Source: Cognatishimia sp. F0-27
GTDB lineage: Bacteria; Pseudomonadota; Alphaproteobacteria; Rhodobacterales; Rhodobacteraceae
DNA length: 64,000 nt
Reading direction: 5' to 3'
Assembly (NCBI RefSeq): GCF_020667845.1
Contig: NZ_JAFMPQ010000003.1
Span: forward strand, 1 to 64,000
Within the stretch, counting starts at the first letter, position 1. Each line of letters begins with the position of its first letter. The notes beneath the pieces are model-generated. The model saw only the letters and a list, made by a program, of their open reading frames with translations. It did not search any database and had not been told where the DNA came from. Made by a program: the position numbers and the translations under genes. Positions 53,647 through 63,472 of the stretch are shown here, piece by piece.

Positions 53647-53910
53647 CGGGCAAGCCTTCGAGGGGCGCCGTGCCGGGGGGGCGGACGAACTGAGCGCGCT
53701 TTCGACCCCATGTTCGCGGCCATTGCCGCGGTTCGGTGCGCTGCTTGTGCGCGATGCACGAGCCACGCTTATGCTCTTGCAGCGATGCAATCCCCGGCCC
53801 GCGTGCAGGCGCGCGGCTGCGGGACATCGGCGCTTGGGCAAACTGGACTTGCTGTAAGGGATGTTGCACCGTGCGCCAACGGGGCAATTTACAACAAGGC
53901 GTATCAATCA

Positions 53911-54666
53911 TTGGAAACGGACCCATTTGCGCATCACCCGGAGCTTCGGAGCAGGATAGCGGATCCCGAAAACTCTTTTTTTCGCACGTTCAGCGTCGAC
54001 AGGATGATTGCGCAGTTCCCGCAGCTCGAAGAGCACCGCGATTGGGCTTTCAGCGACGCGAAACGAGAGGCGCTGCGTGCCGAGGCGCTCGACGGGCACA
54101 GCGGCGATCTTTGGGTATTTGGATATGGGTCGCTGATGTGGGATCCTGCGCTCCGGTTCACAACGGTGCGCCGGGCGCATCTGCGCGACCATGCACGGCG
54201 CATGATCCTCGTGGATTGGCGCGGTGCGCGCGGGACAGCGGACGCGCCCGGGCTGATGGCAGCGCTCGATCACGGGCCGGGATGCCACGGGCTGGTTTTC
54301 CGTATCGCGGAGGCGGATGTCGACCGTGAGACGGAGATCCTGTTCCGACGCGAGATGATTGCGCCGGGCTATCACGCGCGCTTTGTCACGGTGGATATTG
54401 ACGAGGCTCCGGCCCGGGCACTGGCATTTGTGGCCGATCACACGGTGGATGATATCAAGCCCGAACTCAGCCGCGCGGAGCAGATCCGGTATATCGCGCA
54501 TGGCGCGGGCTTTCTCGGGACCAGCCGGGACTATCTTCTCAACATCGTGGAACATTTCGAGACGCTCGGGATCCATGATCCGGAGTGTTCGGAGTTGTTG
54601 GGCGCGGTTGATGCCTATCTTGAAACGCAGGACCGGGCGGCCTCCGGCGCGGAGACCTTGCGATGA
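53911..54666 (+). CDS. chaC: gamma-glutamylcyclotransferase, ChaC family
   Basis: 251 residues from a TTG at 53911 (ETDPFAHHPELRSRI), the expected N-terminus of alphaproteobacterial ChaC. AAGG lies 11 bases upstream, and residues encoded further upstream look non-coding. LWVFGYGSLMWDP is the substrate-binding YGSL motif, and the Glu in FRREMIAPGYHARFV is the likely catalytic one. ChaC cleaves glutathione to 5-oxoproline and Cys-Gly in the cytoplasm. Its stop overlaps the start of an M19 dipeptidase gene. Confidence 0.88.
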   Translation: METDPFAHHPELRSRIADPENSFFRTFSVDRMIAQFPQLEEHRDWAFSDAKREALRAEALDGHSGDLWVFGYGSLMWDPALRFTTVRRAHLRDHARRMILVDWRGARGTADAPGLMAALDHGPGCHGLVFRIAEADVDRETEILFRREMIAPGYHARFVTVDIDEAPARALAFVADHTVDDIKPELSRAEQIRYIAHGAGFLGTSRDYLLNIVEHFETLGIHDPECSELLGAVDAYLETQDRAASGAETLR

Positions 54667-55730
54667 CCGCTCCCATCGCGTTTTTCGACGGGCATAACGA
54701 CTTCTTGCTGCGCTTGATGAAATCGCCTGCGCCGCGCGAGGAAACCTGGCTCGGGTCCGGACGGGCCGGGCATCTCGATCTGGCCCGCATGAAGGAGGCG
54801 GGGTTTGCCGGCGGGCTGTTTGCGATCTTCGTTCCGCCGGTCTCGGACGGACCGCCGCCCGATTTCAGGGCATTGATGGCCGAGCCGCCCTACGCGATAC
54901 CGACGCCGCCGATGATGGATCACCCAACAGCCCAGCCCTACGCCCTGACCATGGCGGGATTGATGCACTGGATGGCCCGGGCGGCGCCGGATGACTTCCG
55001 GGTGTGCCGAACGGTTGACGAGATCCGCGCAGCGATGGCGCAGGACGTGATCGCAGGGGTCATGCATCTTGAAGGGGCGGAAGCCATCGGGCCGGACCTC
55101 GATGCGCTCTACCTGTTTCACGAAATGGGTCTGCGGTCGCTCGGTCCGGTCTGGAGCCGGGATACCGTGTTTGGCTACGGTGTGCCGATGGCCTTTCCCG
55201 GCGGCCCGGATACCGGTCCGGGATTGACCGAGGCGGGCAAGGATCTTGTGCGGCTCTGTGCCGACATGGGCATCATGATCGATCTGTCACATCTCAATGA
55301 AAAAGGGTTCGACGACGTCGCGGCGCTGACCGATGCGCCGCTTGTGGCGACCCATTCCAATGTGCACGCACTCTGTGACAGCCCGCGAAACCTCACCGAC
55401 CGGCAGTTGCACATGATCCGAGAGCGCGGCGGGATGGTGGGGCTCAACTTCGCCACGTTTTATCTCAATGCCGACGGGCGCGCGGATACCGGAACCGGTT
55501 GGGACGTCATGCTGCGCCAGATCGATTATCTGATCGAAGAAGTGGGCGAGGCGCATATCGGGCTGGGATCGGATTTCGACGGCTGTGTCCTGCCGGATGT
55601 GATCGGGGATGTGACCGGCGTTCCGGCGCTTTTTGACGCCATGCGCCGGAACGGGATCGACGAGCCGATGCTCACGCGTTTTGCCCGCGAGAACTGGCTC
55701 GCCTGCCTGGAGCAATGTTTGGCGACCTGA
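54663..55730 (+). CDS. membrane dipeptidase, peptidase family M19
   Basis: 355 residues. Metal ligands of the renal-dipeptidase family are visible: DGHNDFL (His-x-Asp, ~residue 10), VMHLEGAEAIG (bridging Glu, ~135), ATHSNVHALCD (His, ~235) and GLGSDFDGC (Asp, ~300). It splits dipeptides at two zinc ions. No signal peptide is seen, so it is likely cytoplasmic here. Overlapping ATGA with chaC implies the two act together, with Cys-Gly from glutathione the obvious substrate. Confidence 0.93.
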   Translation: MTAPIAFFDGHNDFLLRLMKSPAPREETWLGSGRAGHLDLARMKEAGFAGGLFAIFVPPVSDGPPPDFRALMAEPPYAIPTPPMMDHPTAQPYALTMAGLMHWMARAAPDDFRVCRTVDEIRAAMAQDVIAGVMHLEGAEAIGPDLDALYLFHEMGLRSLGPVWSRDTVFGYGVPMAFPGGPDTGPGLTEAGKDLVRLCADMGIMIDLSHLNEKGFDDVAALTDAPLVATHSNVHALCDSPRNLTDRQLHMIRERGGMVGLNFATFYLNADGRADTGTGWDVMLRQIDYLIEEVGEAHIGLGSDFDGCVLPDVIGDVTGVPALFDAMRRNGIDEPMLTRFARENWLACLEQCLAT

Positions 55731-56273
55731 GAGACCGTGCCGCTCCTCGCGCCGGGCAGGAGCCGGCGCGCGTCGCCTTGTCCCGCTCGGGCGACGCGCG
55801 CCGGCGCGCTTGTGAAGGCTGGGGCACCGGGAAGGCGCCCACGGAGTTTTCCAGCGCTTGCGCGCGGACCAGACCGTGGTGCGCCAGCCTCATGCCCTCG
55901 TTGCAGCGGCGGACCCGGTAGCCGCCTCAAGCCCTTGGACAGCAAGGACCGGCGATCGTGTTCAATCCCCGGCATCACGGGCGGGTTTTCCCTTTGGACC
56001 GCAGGGCCGCATGGAGCCGCCGCCCGGTCCGCGGCAATGGTCCAGCCCAATGTCGAGCGTGCGAAGCGCCGCTGCGGTCGGGTGTCAATCGTGGTCCGGC
56101 GGCGACGGCGCGCAATCGCGCATGCCGCTCGGCGGCGCGGGGAACAGGAGCGCGCGGTCGACGGCCCCGGTGAGCTCTGCGGATCCGGACGCGGGATCTG
56201 TGTCCAGCCTGGAGGAGCGCTTCTGCCGCCTGCGCGGGACGGGCGGGGGCAGACCCGACCGACCAGGTCGTTC
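55731..56273. other. gene-free spacer between convergent genes
   Basis: 540 bases of GC-rich DNA between the dipeptidase stop and the cytochrome stop. Long open frames on both strands lack support. Confidence 0.45.
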
Positions 56274-59200
56274 TCAGGGCAGGCTGGCGGTATCGCCCTG
56301 GATCCTCAGCTTCCAGTTCTCGATCAAGGTGCCTTCGGTTTTCAGCCGGCTGGCGAGGTAATAGAGCCGCTGCGTTGCAGGGCCGTCCGGCGCGGTCTCG
56401 AAGCGTTGCTTCAGGTAGTAGGGAGGAATTGCCTGAGAGTAGAGCGTGGCTGTCACGGTCACCGTTTGCGGATCGGTGCCCGCAGGCAGGGTGACGCGAT
56501 AGGTCAGGCTGTCCTTGCCCGCCATGATCCCTGCGTCCGCGGCCGCTCGCCCTTCGGGCATCGTGGCCTTCATGAATGCGGCGGTGACCGCGGAGGGGCC
56601 GAAGCGTTTGATGAAAGCGTCGCTGCCGGGTTCGGCCGCGCCCCATGGCAGGAGACGGTTGTCTTTCGGATGGTAGACACGGTGCACAAAGCTGGAGGTG
56701 AACTCCTTCTGGGCGTTCTGGGTGAGCTCTTCGTAAATCTGAACCTCGGTTTGCGCATCGATCAGGTCGTAATGCGGCTGGTAGAGCGCTTCCGTTGCGC
56801 CGGGGGGGACCACATCGAGGAATTCCGTGTCGAGCGGCGCACCATCCGGGCCAACGATGACGCCCGCAGCGTTAGTGCAGCCCGAGCACCAGATCTGTGC
56901 GCCACTGGCGTCCGTCACACGCAGTTCGAGAAAGGCGCGGCGGAAGCCGACACCCGAGGGCAACCGATGGCCCGTCTTGTTATCGACCGTGACCACCGCT
57001 TCGAGCACCTGACCATCCGGGTTCGTGACGCTTTCGATGGTGACATCGGCGGTTTCATCGCGCGCCTGCAGTGCCATGGTATCCAGTGAGAGCTGCGCGC
57101 CATTGGTTGCGTAGGTCATCGGGTCCTTGGCCCCGAGTCCCATTTCCTCGTCGAACTGCGACAACATCTCGACCATGAAAGCGTTGAGCCCGACAAAATT
57201 GTGCCGTTTGTAGCTGTCGCGCACGGGCACGTCGATCTCGTCATGGGGCAGGGAGTGGAACACTTCGGGAAGGTTGGCGTCCTGGATCGTGGCGATCTGG
57301 GTGGTTAGGCTGTCGATCTTGACCGTTCCGTCCGGCGTCTCGAAATTCCGCTTCATGTGGCAATCCTGGCAGGATTGCGCGGTGCCGGGATCGGCATATT
57401 GGCTGTTTTGCCATTCGAGGAAGGTCGCTTGCTCGATGGAGTGCTGGAACTTGACCAGCGGCTCGCGATAGGTGGCGCCAACCGTATCGGAAAGGAAGGT
57501 GACGGCGTTCTGTGCGGCCTCGTTCAGGATTGCCTGTTCGGCGGCGGTGAAGCCCGGAAGCGGCGTTCCGGGATCCGCATCCACATTGGGCAGGTTGATG
57601 GTGTGGCAGGCGCCGCACATCTCGCTGTCTGAGATGTAGTCGCTTTGCATGGGAGTGATCCCGAGCGCGTTTTGCATCGGTTTCTGCAGCACGTCGTCAT
57701 AGGGCCCGACCAGCGTATCTGCGGGGGTCATGCGAAAAACCCCGGTGGTCCCGTTCATCAGATATGTGTCGAGCTTGTTGTAATCGGGCTGTCCCTCGGC
57801 GCGTTCGGGCGGCGCGATATGATGACAGACCGCGCAGGAGATGCCCTCGCGCGCAAGATTGCCGTATTCGTGATAGGGAAAGCTGCCATCCGCGATCTGA
57901 CGGTCTTTTTCGTCCTGTGTAAGCGGGGTGTGCAGCAGGGTGTAGGACATCTTGAAATCATTGCCATCGAGGCCGAGGTCCGGCTTCGCGTGGGCGTCTA
58001 TCTCAAGCTGACGCTGGCCCATCGCGCCGTGACAGGACAGACAGGTTGTGCCCAGATTGGCGGAGAGTTCCCCCGCACCCGCCGCCTCAAGCAAGGCAAA
58101 TTCGGATTCGAGCTGGGCATAGAAGATCGGGTCGCGCCCCGCGAGCCCCATGGGCGACCAACGCCATTCGCCATATTCCGATATGTTGTAGCCCGCGCCA
58201 TATTCTGCGCCGTCCTTGACGAACATCGTGACCCCGGATGGCGCGCCGCCCAAGCCGCCGTGACAGCCGACGCAATTGTCGGATGTCAGGAAGTGCTGGG
58301 TGTCGTCGGGGCGTGGAGGAACGGCGTCGAGCCATTCGCTTGGCAGGGTCTGCAGCTTGGAGCGGGGGATGTCGATGCCGCCAGTCGCCGGGAACATTGC
58401 CGCAAAGGTGGGGTTTACCGCGACCGGCGACGCCTTGGCCGCCGCGGCATGGGCCGCACGTTGCGTCGCAGGATCGTGCGCATCGCCGAGATAGCTTTTG
58501 ATCATGTCCGGGAGCGTGGCGCCGAAGGCGGGCTTTTGGGCGTCGGGAAGGTCACGCCAGCTTTCGTCAATGCGAAAGACCAGAGGCTCGCCGGGATAGC
58601 CCTCGATATTGGCCAGCGCGGAAAAGATGAGCTCTTCGGCGGCAGAGGCGTGGCAGCGCATGCACATGCCGTCGCCCGCGGCTGCGAGCGGTGGGCTGAA
58701 TGGCGGCTCGAACCTGTCGATAACCGGTTTGCGCGCCTGCATGTCGGTCTTGTTGGCGAAGTAGACGGAGGCAAAGAACCACCCCCCGTGAGACACGGCG
58801 CTGTCCTTGACCAGCACCGTCCAGTTCAGCCCGCCGCTCTCATAGGCATATTGCGCCATTTCGGCATCGATGCGCGCGGCATCACCCGGGAATTTGGAAA
58901 CCAGTTCAGCGTGATAGGCGTTGTAGGGGCCCGATGGTGGGGTAACCATCTCCTTGATCACGATGGCGCCATCGGCGATCTCGCCTGTCCGGCCACCTTC
59001 GAGCCAGGCAATGATTTCGGGGGAGTAATACATGCGCACTGCGGGATGAATGCCGAAGCTCATGTTGAAAACAAACGGCCCCGTGTCGCGCCAGCTTTTG
59101 TCACGCTTCCAGCCGAGTTGCTCATAGCGGCGATTGGCGATCCACGGAAAGAGCAGGTCTTCGTAGTCGATCAGAGGCATGGTGCTGGGGAGCGGCAAGT

Positions 59201-59306
59201 CGGCGGGACGCGCCTGGCCGGATTGCGCTTGTGTAAGTGCGGGCAGGACCAAGAGCAGCAAAGGGGCAAGTGCCGGAAAAAGACGTGCAAGGAGCCGCAT
59301 GATCAT
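56274..59306 (-). CDS. large periplasmic hexaheme c-type cytochrome
   Basis: 1010 residues with a signal peptide (LLARLFPALAPLLLLVLPALTQAQS). Six CxxCH haem sites are present: CMRCH (~215), CVGCH (~345), CLSCH (~422), CAVCHH (~491), CGACH (~564) and CQDCH (~646). A near-miss, CSGCT (~810), would not bind haem. The last ~300 residues are a beta-rich domain with no haem (VTVDNKTGHRLPSGVGFRRAFLELRV), as in some extracellular multihaem cytochromes. I do not recognise a named family. It probably moves electrons in the periplasm or reduces a periplasmic substrate. The ATG at 59300 has better ribosome spacing. Divergent from a chemoreceptor gene. Confidence 0.85.
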   Translation of the reverse strand: MIMRLLARLFPALAPLLLLVLPALTQAQSGQARPADLPLPSTMPLIDYEDLLFPWIANRRYEQLGWKRDKSWRDTGPFVFNMSFGIHPAVRMYYSPEIIAWLEGGRTGEIADGAIVIKEMVTPPSGPYNAYHAELVSKFPGDAARIDAEMAQYAYESGGLNWTVLVKDSAVSHGGWFFASVYFANKTDMQARKPVIDRFEPPFSPPLAAAGDGMCMRCHASAAEELIFSALANIEGYPGEPLVFRIDESWRDLPDAQKPAFGATLPDMIKSYLGDAHDPATQRAAHAAAAKASPVAVNPTFAAMFPATGGIDIPRSKLQTLPSEWLDAVPPRPDDTQHFLTSDNCVGCHGGLGGAPSGVTMFVKDGAEYGAGYNISEYGEWRWSPMGLAGRDPIFYAQLESEFALLEAAGAGELSANLGTTCLSCHGAMGQRQLEIDAHAKPDLGLDGNDFKMSYTLLHTPLTQDEKDRQIADGSFPYHEYGNLAREGISCAVCHHIAPPERAEGQPDYNKLDTYLMNGTTGVFRMTPADTLVGPYDDVLQKPMQNALGITPMQSDYISDSEMCGACHTINLPNVDADPGTPLPGFTAAEQAILNEAAQNAVTFLSDTVGATYREPLVKFQHSIEQATFLEWQNSQYADPGTAQSCQDCHMKRNFETPDGTVKIDSLTTQIATIQDANLPEVFHSLPHDEIDVPVRDSYKRHNFVGLNAFMVEMLSQFDEEMGLGAKDPMTYATNGAQLSLDTMALQARDETADVTIESVTNPDGQVLEAVVTVDNKTGHRLPSGVGFRRAFLELRVTDASGAQIWCSGCTNAAGVIVGPDGAPLDTEFLDVVPPGATEALYQPHYDLIDAQTEVQIYEELTQNAQKEFTSSFVHRVYHPKDNRLLPWGAAEPGSDAFIKRFGPSAVTAAFMKATMPEGRAAADAGIMAGKDSLTYRVTLPAGTDPQTVTVTATLYSQAIPPYYLKQRFETAPDGPATQRLYYLASRLKTEGTLIENWKLRIQGDTASLP

Positions 59307-59324
59307 GTCCGATTCAATTTAGAG

Positions 59325-59344
59325 TGGTAAATTTGCGTTTACTA
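59325..59344. promoter_or_regulatory. inverted repeat in the cytochrome/chemoreceptor spacer
   Basis: TGGTAAA and TTTACTA flank TTTGCG, an imperfect 7-bp inverted repeat 19 bases before the cytochrome ATG. It is AT-rich relative to its surroundings and could be an operator for the cytochrome gene. Confidence 0.4.
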
Positions 59345-59605
59345 TCGCTCAAAAAGAGATTCGTGTGAACCAAAACATCGTGGCCTTGCGGTCGGGCCCT
59401 GGGTGACGCTGGGTCTGGCCAAATTCAAACGGCGAGAGCTGTCACTTGTCGGTCTTGACTGGCGGTCATCGGCGTTTTCGGCGCCGTGGGCGGAAAACCG
59501 GGGCTTAACCAATGTTCGGGGGTTTTCTCTTTCGATCCATGTCTCGTAACGGATTTTTCAGGTTCATGCGGTTACCTGCGCGCAGGTTTCTGGTGCAGGT
59601 GGCTC

Positions 59606-61408
59606 ATGAAAAACGCATTCAACAGATTGGATTTACAGATTGGACTTGGTGTCGGCATGCTCCTGTGCGGACTGGCGCTTGGATTGTTCGCTGTCCTGTT
59701 CAATCAATCGCGCAATGCCCTGATAGACGCGGCCGAAACGCGACAAACCATGTCGATCAAGATCCTTGTCAATGAAATGGCGCAAGTGCAGGATTTTGCG
59801 GTGGAAACGGATGTAAACGGTGACGTCGTCAAGCTGACTGCGCCGTCCATTGTCGAATTCGAGAGCCACGAATTGATCGATACCGTGGGGGCGATCTCCG
59901 GCGAGACGGCCACCGTGTTTGTCTGGGACCCGGCGCAGTCGGATTTTGTGCGTCGGACGACCAACATCATCAAGGACGATGGCCAGCGTGCGGTGGGGAC
60001 GGTGCTGGGGCAGGCGAACCCTGTTTATGCGGCGATGCTCGACGGTGACGTGTTTCGTGGAGAGGCCGTTATTCTTGGCAAGGAATACTTCACAATCTAT
60101 GTGCCGGTCTTCACGCCCGCGTCTGAGCCGTTGGGTATCTTCTATGTCGGCGTTGCCAAGGCGGATTTGACAGCCGCCATTTCCGGGATGCGGCTCAAGG
60201 GCTTGCTGACATCGGGTGCCGGGCTCATGCTGGCGCTTCTCCTGACCGTCATTGCCTTGCGTTTCATGCTCCGTCCGATCAAGGGGCTTGAGAATGCGGT
60301 CAATGCCATCGGGGATCAGAAATTCGAAACAGAGGTGCCGCATACCCATCGCCGGGATGGCGTCGGCGCGGTTGCGCGCAGTGTCGACCAGTTTCGTGAG
60401 AAACTTCGGCAGGCGGCTGAAGCCGAAAGCATGAGCAAGGAAAAGCGCGCACGACAGGATGCCGCCATTGCCCGGCTTCAAGAGGGAATGGAGTGTTTGG
60501 CGAGCCGAGACCTTTCCCATCGTATTGGCCCCGATGCCGGGTTTCCCGAAGAATACGAGGGCTTGCGCAGGGATTTCGATACGGTGGCCGAAAGCCTCTC
60601 CGAGGCAATGGGAGAGATTGCCAGCGTTTCGGAAAACTTGCGCGGCTCTGCGGGGCAGGTTGGGGCGATCTCGTCGGATTTGTCGCGCCGGGTCGAACAA
60701 CAGGCCGCAACGCTCGAACAGACGGCAGCCGCTCTCGAAGAACTGAACCGCAGTGGGCAGAGCGTCTCCGAACGCGTGCGGGAAGCGGACAGTCTTGCGG
60801 CGCGCAGCACGGACGTATCGCGCCGCAGCGGCGAACAGCTTGACGAGGCCGTGGCGGCGATCGGTCAGATCGAAAAGGCCTCTGAGGAAATCGATACGAT
60901 TGTCGACCTCATCGAGGATATCGCGTTTCAGACAAACTTGCTCGCCCTGAATGCCGGGGTCGAGGCCGCGCGCGCTGGCGAGGCCGGCAAAGGCTTTGCG
61001 GTGGTCGCCACCGAAGTCAGAAGCCTCGCTCAACGGGCATCGGACTCCGTTGGCGAAATCCGTGGCCTGACACAAGACAACATCAAGCAGGTTTCCGAAG
61101 GCTCGCGGCTTGTTGGGGTGACGGGTGACTCGATCCGGGCGGTATTGGCCCAGATCAACGATCTGGGCGGCTTGGTGTCCGATATCACATCCGAAGTGCA
61201 AAGCCAGATCCAGGGTCTGAGCGAGATAAACGCCGCCGTGCGCGAGTTGGACACGGCGACACAAAAGAGCGCCGCCGTCGCCAACACGGCGGATCGCGAA
61301 AGCGGCGGCCTGAAGGGCGAAGCCGAACGGCTTGCGCGTACGGTGGCCAATTTCAGGATTACCGGCTCGGATGCGCCGGACAACCGCTTGGCCATCGCGG
61401 CGGAATAA
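59606..61408 (+). CDS. methyl-accepting chemotaxis protein with Cache sensor
   Basis: 600 residues from [20 protein letters not shown], with AGGTGG before the ATG. Two membrane helices (residues ~11-32 and ~195-220) enclose a periplasmic Cache_3-Cache_2-type domain containing [30 protein letters not shown] and [17 protein letters not shown] domain ([16 protein letters not shown]) and the signalling coiled coil follow. The CheA/CheW contact tip reads [29 protein letters not shown]. It lacks the usual C-terminal CheR-binding pentapeptide. It probably senses a small organic acid or redox-related ligand. Confidence 0.93.
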   Translation: MKNAFNRLDLQIGLGVGMLLCGLALGLFAVLFNQSRNALIDAAETRQTMSIKILVNEMAQVQDFAVETDVNGDVVKLTAPSIVEFESHELIDTVGAISGETATVFVWDPAQSDFVRRTTNIIKDDGQRAVGTVLGQANPVYAAMLDGDVFRGEAVILGKEYFTIYVPVFTPASEPLGIFYVGVAKADLTAAISGMRLKGLLTSGAGLMLALLLTVIALRFMLRPIKGLENAVNAIGDQKFETEVPHTHRRDGVGAVARSVDQFREKLRQAAEAESMSKEKRARQDAAIARLQEGMECLASRDLSHRIGPDAGFPEEYEGLRRDFDTVAESLSEAMGEIASVSENLRGSAGQVGAISSDLSRRVEQQAATLEQTAAALEELNRSGQSVSERVREADSLAARSTDVSRRSGEQLDEAVAAIGQIEKASEEIDTIVDLIEDIAFQTNLLALNAGVEAARAGEAGKGFAVVATEVRSLAQRASDSVGEIRGLTQDNIKQVSEGSRLVGVTGDSIRAVLAQINDLGGLVSDITSEVQSQIQGLSEINAAVRELDTATQKSAAVANTADRESGGLKGEAERLARTVANFRITGSDAPDNRLAIAAE

Positions 61409-61788
61409 GCGGGTGCGTCACGTGATCGGGTTTGCATGCCAATCCGGCCATCTCTCGATTGGGCTTTTCCGCAACCGTTCATGCACTGCCTTACGGGGCG
61501 CGGTGGGAAGGATCGGCTGCGGGATACAGTGTCCCGCCGATTGAGAGGAGCGCCGCTTACGCGTAAGGTCAGTTGGTCGATTCTACCGCTTGCGCTGCAT
61601 GCTGGTCCACAGCGGGTAGACCGGTGCCTCCAGGCGCTGGTTTTCCGTCATGGAGATGTTTGTAAGACAGGGAGAGCATGACGTCTTTCCGTCTGCCGAT
61701 GCAAAGCGCCCCTGCGTAACGATTGACTTGAAGCCTCACTCCGCTCTTCTCTTTGGCTCCAGGACAGATATCGCTTTGAGAGGGCGCC
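61409..61788. other. gene-free stretch
   Basis: 380 bases between the chemoreceptor and the esterase-RTX genes. TTGACT near 61724 could be a -35 for the esterase gene; no other structure beyond a short palindrome (CTTACGCGTAAG) was seen. Confidence 0.45.
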
Positions 61789-63306
61789 ATGAGCATTGAA
61801 CTTGATTTCCAGAGGCTGGCCTATTTCGGGGACAGTTTGACCGATAGTGGCGCTTTTTTCGATGCGAGTTCCGCAGTGGCCGTGGTGGGCATTCCGCCTG
61901 CCGCCGCGGGCTATACCGGGCAGTTTTCGAATGGCGATGTCTATGCCGATTTTGTCCCTGACCTTCTCGGCGTGACCGGGGGGGCAGCGTTGAATTATGC
62001 GGTCGGTGGCGCGCGTGCCTTGCCCGAACGCAGTTTGGGCGACGTCTTGGCGGGCAGCGGGCTGCTGCGCCCGGATGCGGCTGACGAAGATCTGGGTTTT
62101 GTTGTTGACCTTTCGGGCCAGATTGACCGCTTCCTGGCGGATGAGGCGGGCGGGGATCTCGCTGATACCGCGGCGTCGATCCTCGTCGGTGTCAATGATT
62201 TCAATGATTTCGAGCCCTCGAGCGTTGCGACCGTTATCCCGGAGGCACTTGAATTCGCGGGCTCGATCGCGACGGCCATCATCGAAGACGCCGCCGCCCT
62301 TGTGACGGCGGGGGTCGGTACGATCGTGCTCAACACGCTGCCCGATATCAGCGTCTTCCCAACGTTCGACGATCTCGATCCCGGTGAGCAACAGCTCGCA
62401 CCGCTGGTTGTTGCCACATTCAATGGCGGCCTTGGACTCGGGGCACAGGCGCTCGAAGCGCTGGGCGCAGATGTCGAGATCGTTGATTTCGGCGCCATGT
62501 TTGAAGAAATCATTGCCGATGCGCAAAGCTTCGGATTTCAGAACGTCACCGACCCGGTCGTGTTGGGGTCAAATGGCGCTGACGGGCTGAACCCCGCAAT
62601 TGTCGGGCTGCCAATCGATCAGCTCGGCTTTTTCGATGACGTGCACCCGACCACGGAAATGCATGAGATTTTTGGCGTGTTCCAAGCCGAACATCTGAGC
62701 TCGGTTGTCGATGTGCTGGGCGGCGATGACGACAGGCATTTCAGCCTCGGAACCGACGATTTGGTGCTCGGACGCGCCGGTGCCGATACGATCACCACAA
62801 ATCGCGGTGAAGACGTGTTGCTGGCGGGACTTGGCGATGACCGCCTGCGCGGCGGGTTCAACGACGATGTTCTCGCCGGTGGCGGCGGTGCGGACGTGCT
62901 GTTTGGTCAGGGCAGCAACGATATCCTGCATGATGGCGCGGGTGATGATACGGCGTTCGGCGGTCCGGGCGATGACCTCGTGATCGATGGACCGGGTCGG
63001 GACTTTTTGCTGGGTGGCCCGGGTGACGATGTGCTTGTTTTCACGCAGGAAAGCCTTCTTGGAGGCGTCAGCCGGGACGGCAATTTCTTTGCCGGCGGAG
63101 CGGGGGACGACACGATCGTCCTGCGTCTTGAGGATCCCGCGATGGCGCAAAACACGACGGAATTTGGCATGGTGACCCGCTACCACGATCTTGGCATCGT
63201 TACGGTCGGTATCGAAAACGTCCTGGTGGTCGAAGGCACCGGGTTGCCCGAGATCGACGATCGTGAAGAGGCGCTCAACATCGCGGAGCTCTGGAACTTT
63301 CTCTGA
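61789..63306 (+). CDS. GDSL-type esterase/lipase with RTX repeats
   Basis: 505 residues. The SGNH hydrolase domain spans ~1-305: block I YFGDSLTDSG (Ser ~16), block III VGVNDFND (Asn) and block V FDDVHPTTEMHE (Asp and His of the triad). RTX nonapeptides (GLGDDRLRGG, GGPGDDLVIDG) fill ~320-425. The tail is DREEALNIAELWNFL, unlike the block shared by other RTX proteins here. No signal peptide is seen, so type I export of an esterase is expected. GAGAGGGCG precedes the ATG. It lies directly upstream of bchE with a 199-base gap. Confidence 0.92.
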   Translation: MSIELDFQRLAYFGDSLTDSGAFFDASSAVAVVGIPPAAAGYTGQFSNGDVYADFVPDLLGVTGGAALNYAVGGARALPERSLGDVLAGSGLLRPDAADEDLGFVVDLSGQIDRFLADEAGGDLADTAASILVGVNDFNDFEPSSVATVIPEALEFAGSIATAIIEDAAALVTAGVGTIVLNTLPDISVFPTFDDLDPGEQQLAPLVVATFNGGLGLGAQALEALGADVEIVDFGAMFEEIIADAQSFGFQNVTDPVVLGSNGADGLNPAIVGLPIDQLGFFDDVHPTTEMHEIFGVFQAEHLSSVVDVLGGDDDRHFSLGTDDLVLGRAGADTITTNRGEDVLLAGLGDDRLRGGFNDDVLAGGGGADVLFGQGSNDILHDGAGDDTAFGGPGDDLVIDGPGRDFLLGGPGDDVLVFTQESLLGGVSRDGNFFAGGAGDDTIVLRLEDPAMAQNTTEFGMVTRYHDLGIVTVGIENVLVVEGTGLPEIDDREEALNIAELWNFL

Positions 63307-63439
63307 CAGGGTTCACCGCGCCCACTCTCCGGGGCGCTGCGCCGTGCCCCGGATGTTCAAGGGAGACGACCGCGCCTCAAGCGCCGCGCGGTGTGACGTC
63401 AGGCGTCCCCAGAAACCTGCCGCGCTCACGGGCATGGAT

Positions 63440-63453
63440 TTGATGTATGTCAA
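63440..63453 (+). promoter_or_regulatory. FnrL-type box of bchE
   Basis: TTGATGTATGTCAA matches TTGAT-N4-ATCAA with one change. A -10-like TAATCT at 63475-63480 follows after 21 bases, placing the box near -41.5. FnrL is an established activator of bchE in Rhodobacter. Confidence 0.75.
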
Positions 63454-63465
63454 TTAGATTAGACA
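63448..63465 (+). promoter_or_regulatory. PpsR/CrtJ-type box 1 of bchE
   Basis: TGT-N12-ACA, overlapping the end of the FnrL-type box by six bases. PpsR/CrtJ is the oxygen- and light-linked repressor of photosynthesis genes, which often binds paired sites. Confidence 0.7.
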
Positions 63466-63472
63466 CTCTTTG

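Noticed and set aside
59633-61264. 543-codon minus-strand frame
   Set aside because: Antisense of the chemoreceptor, which has clear Cache, HAMP and signalling motifs.
17390-63306. Type I secretion ABC or membrane-fusion gene expected near the RTX genes
   Set aside because: The only ABC ATPase here is the oligopeptide-type double ATPase; no HlyB/HlyD-like protein is encoded.
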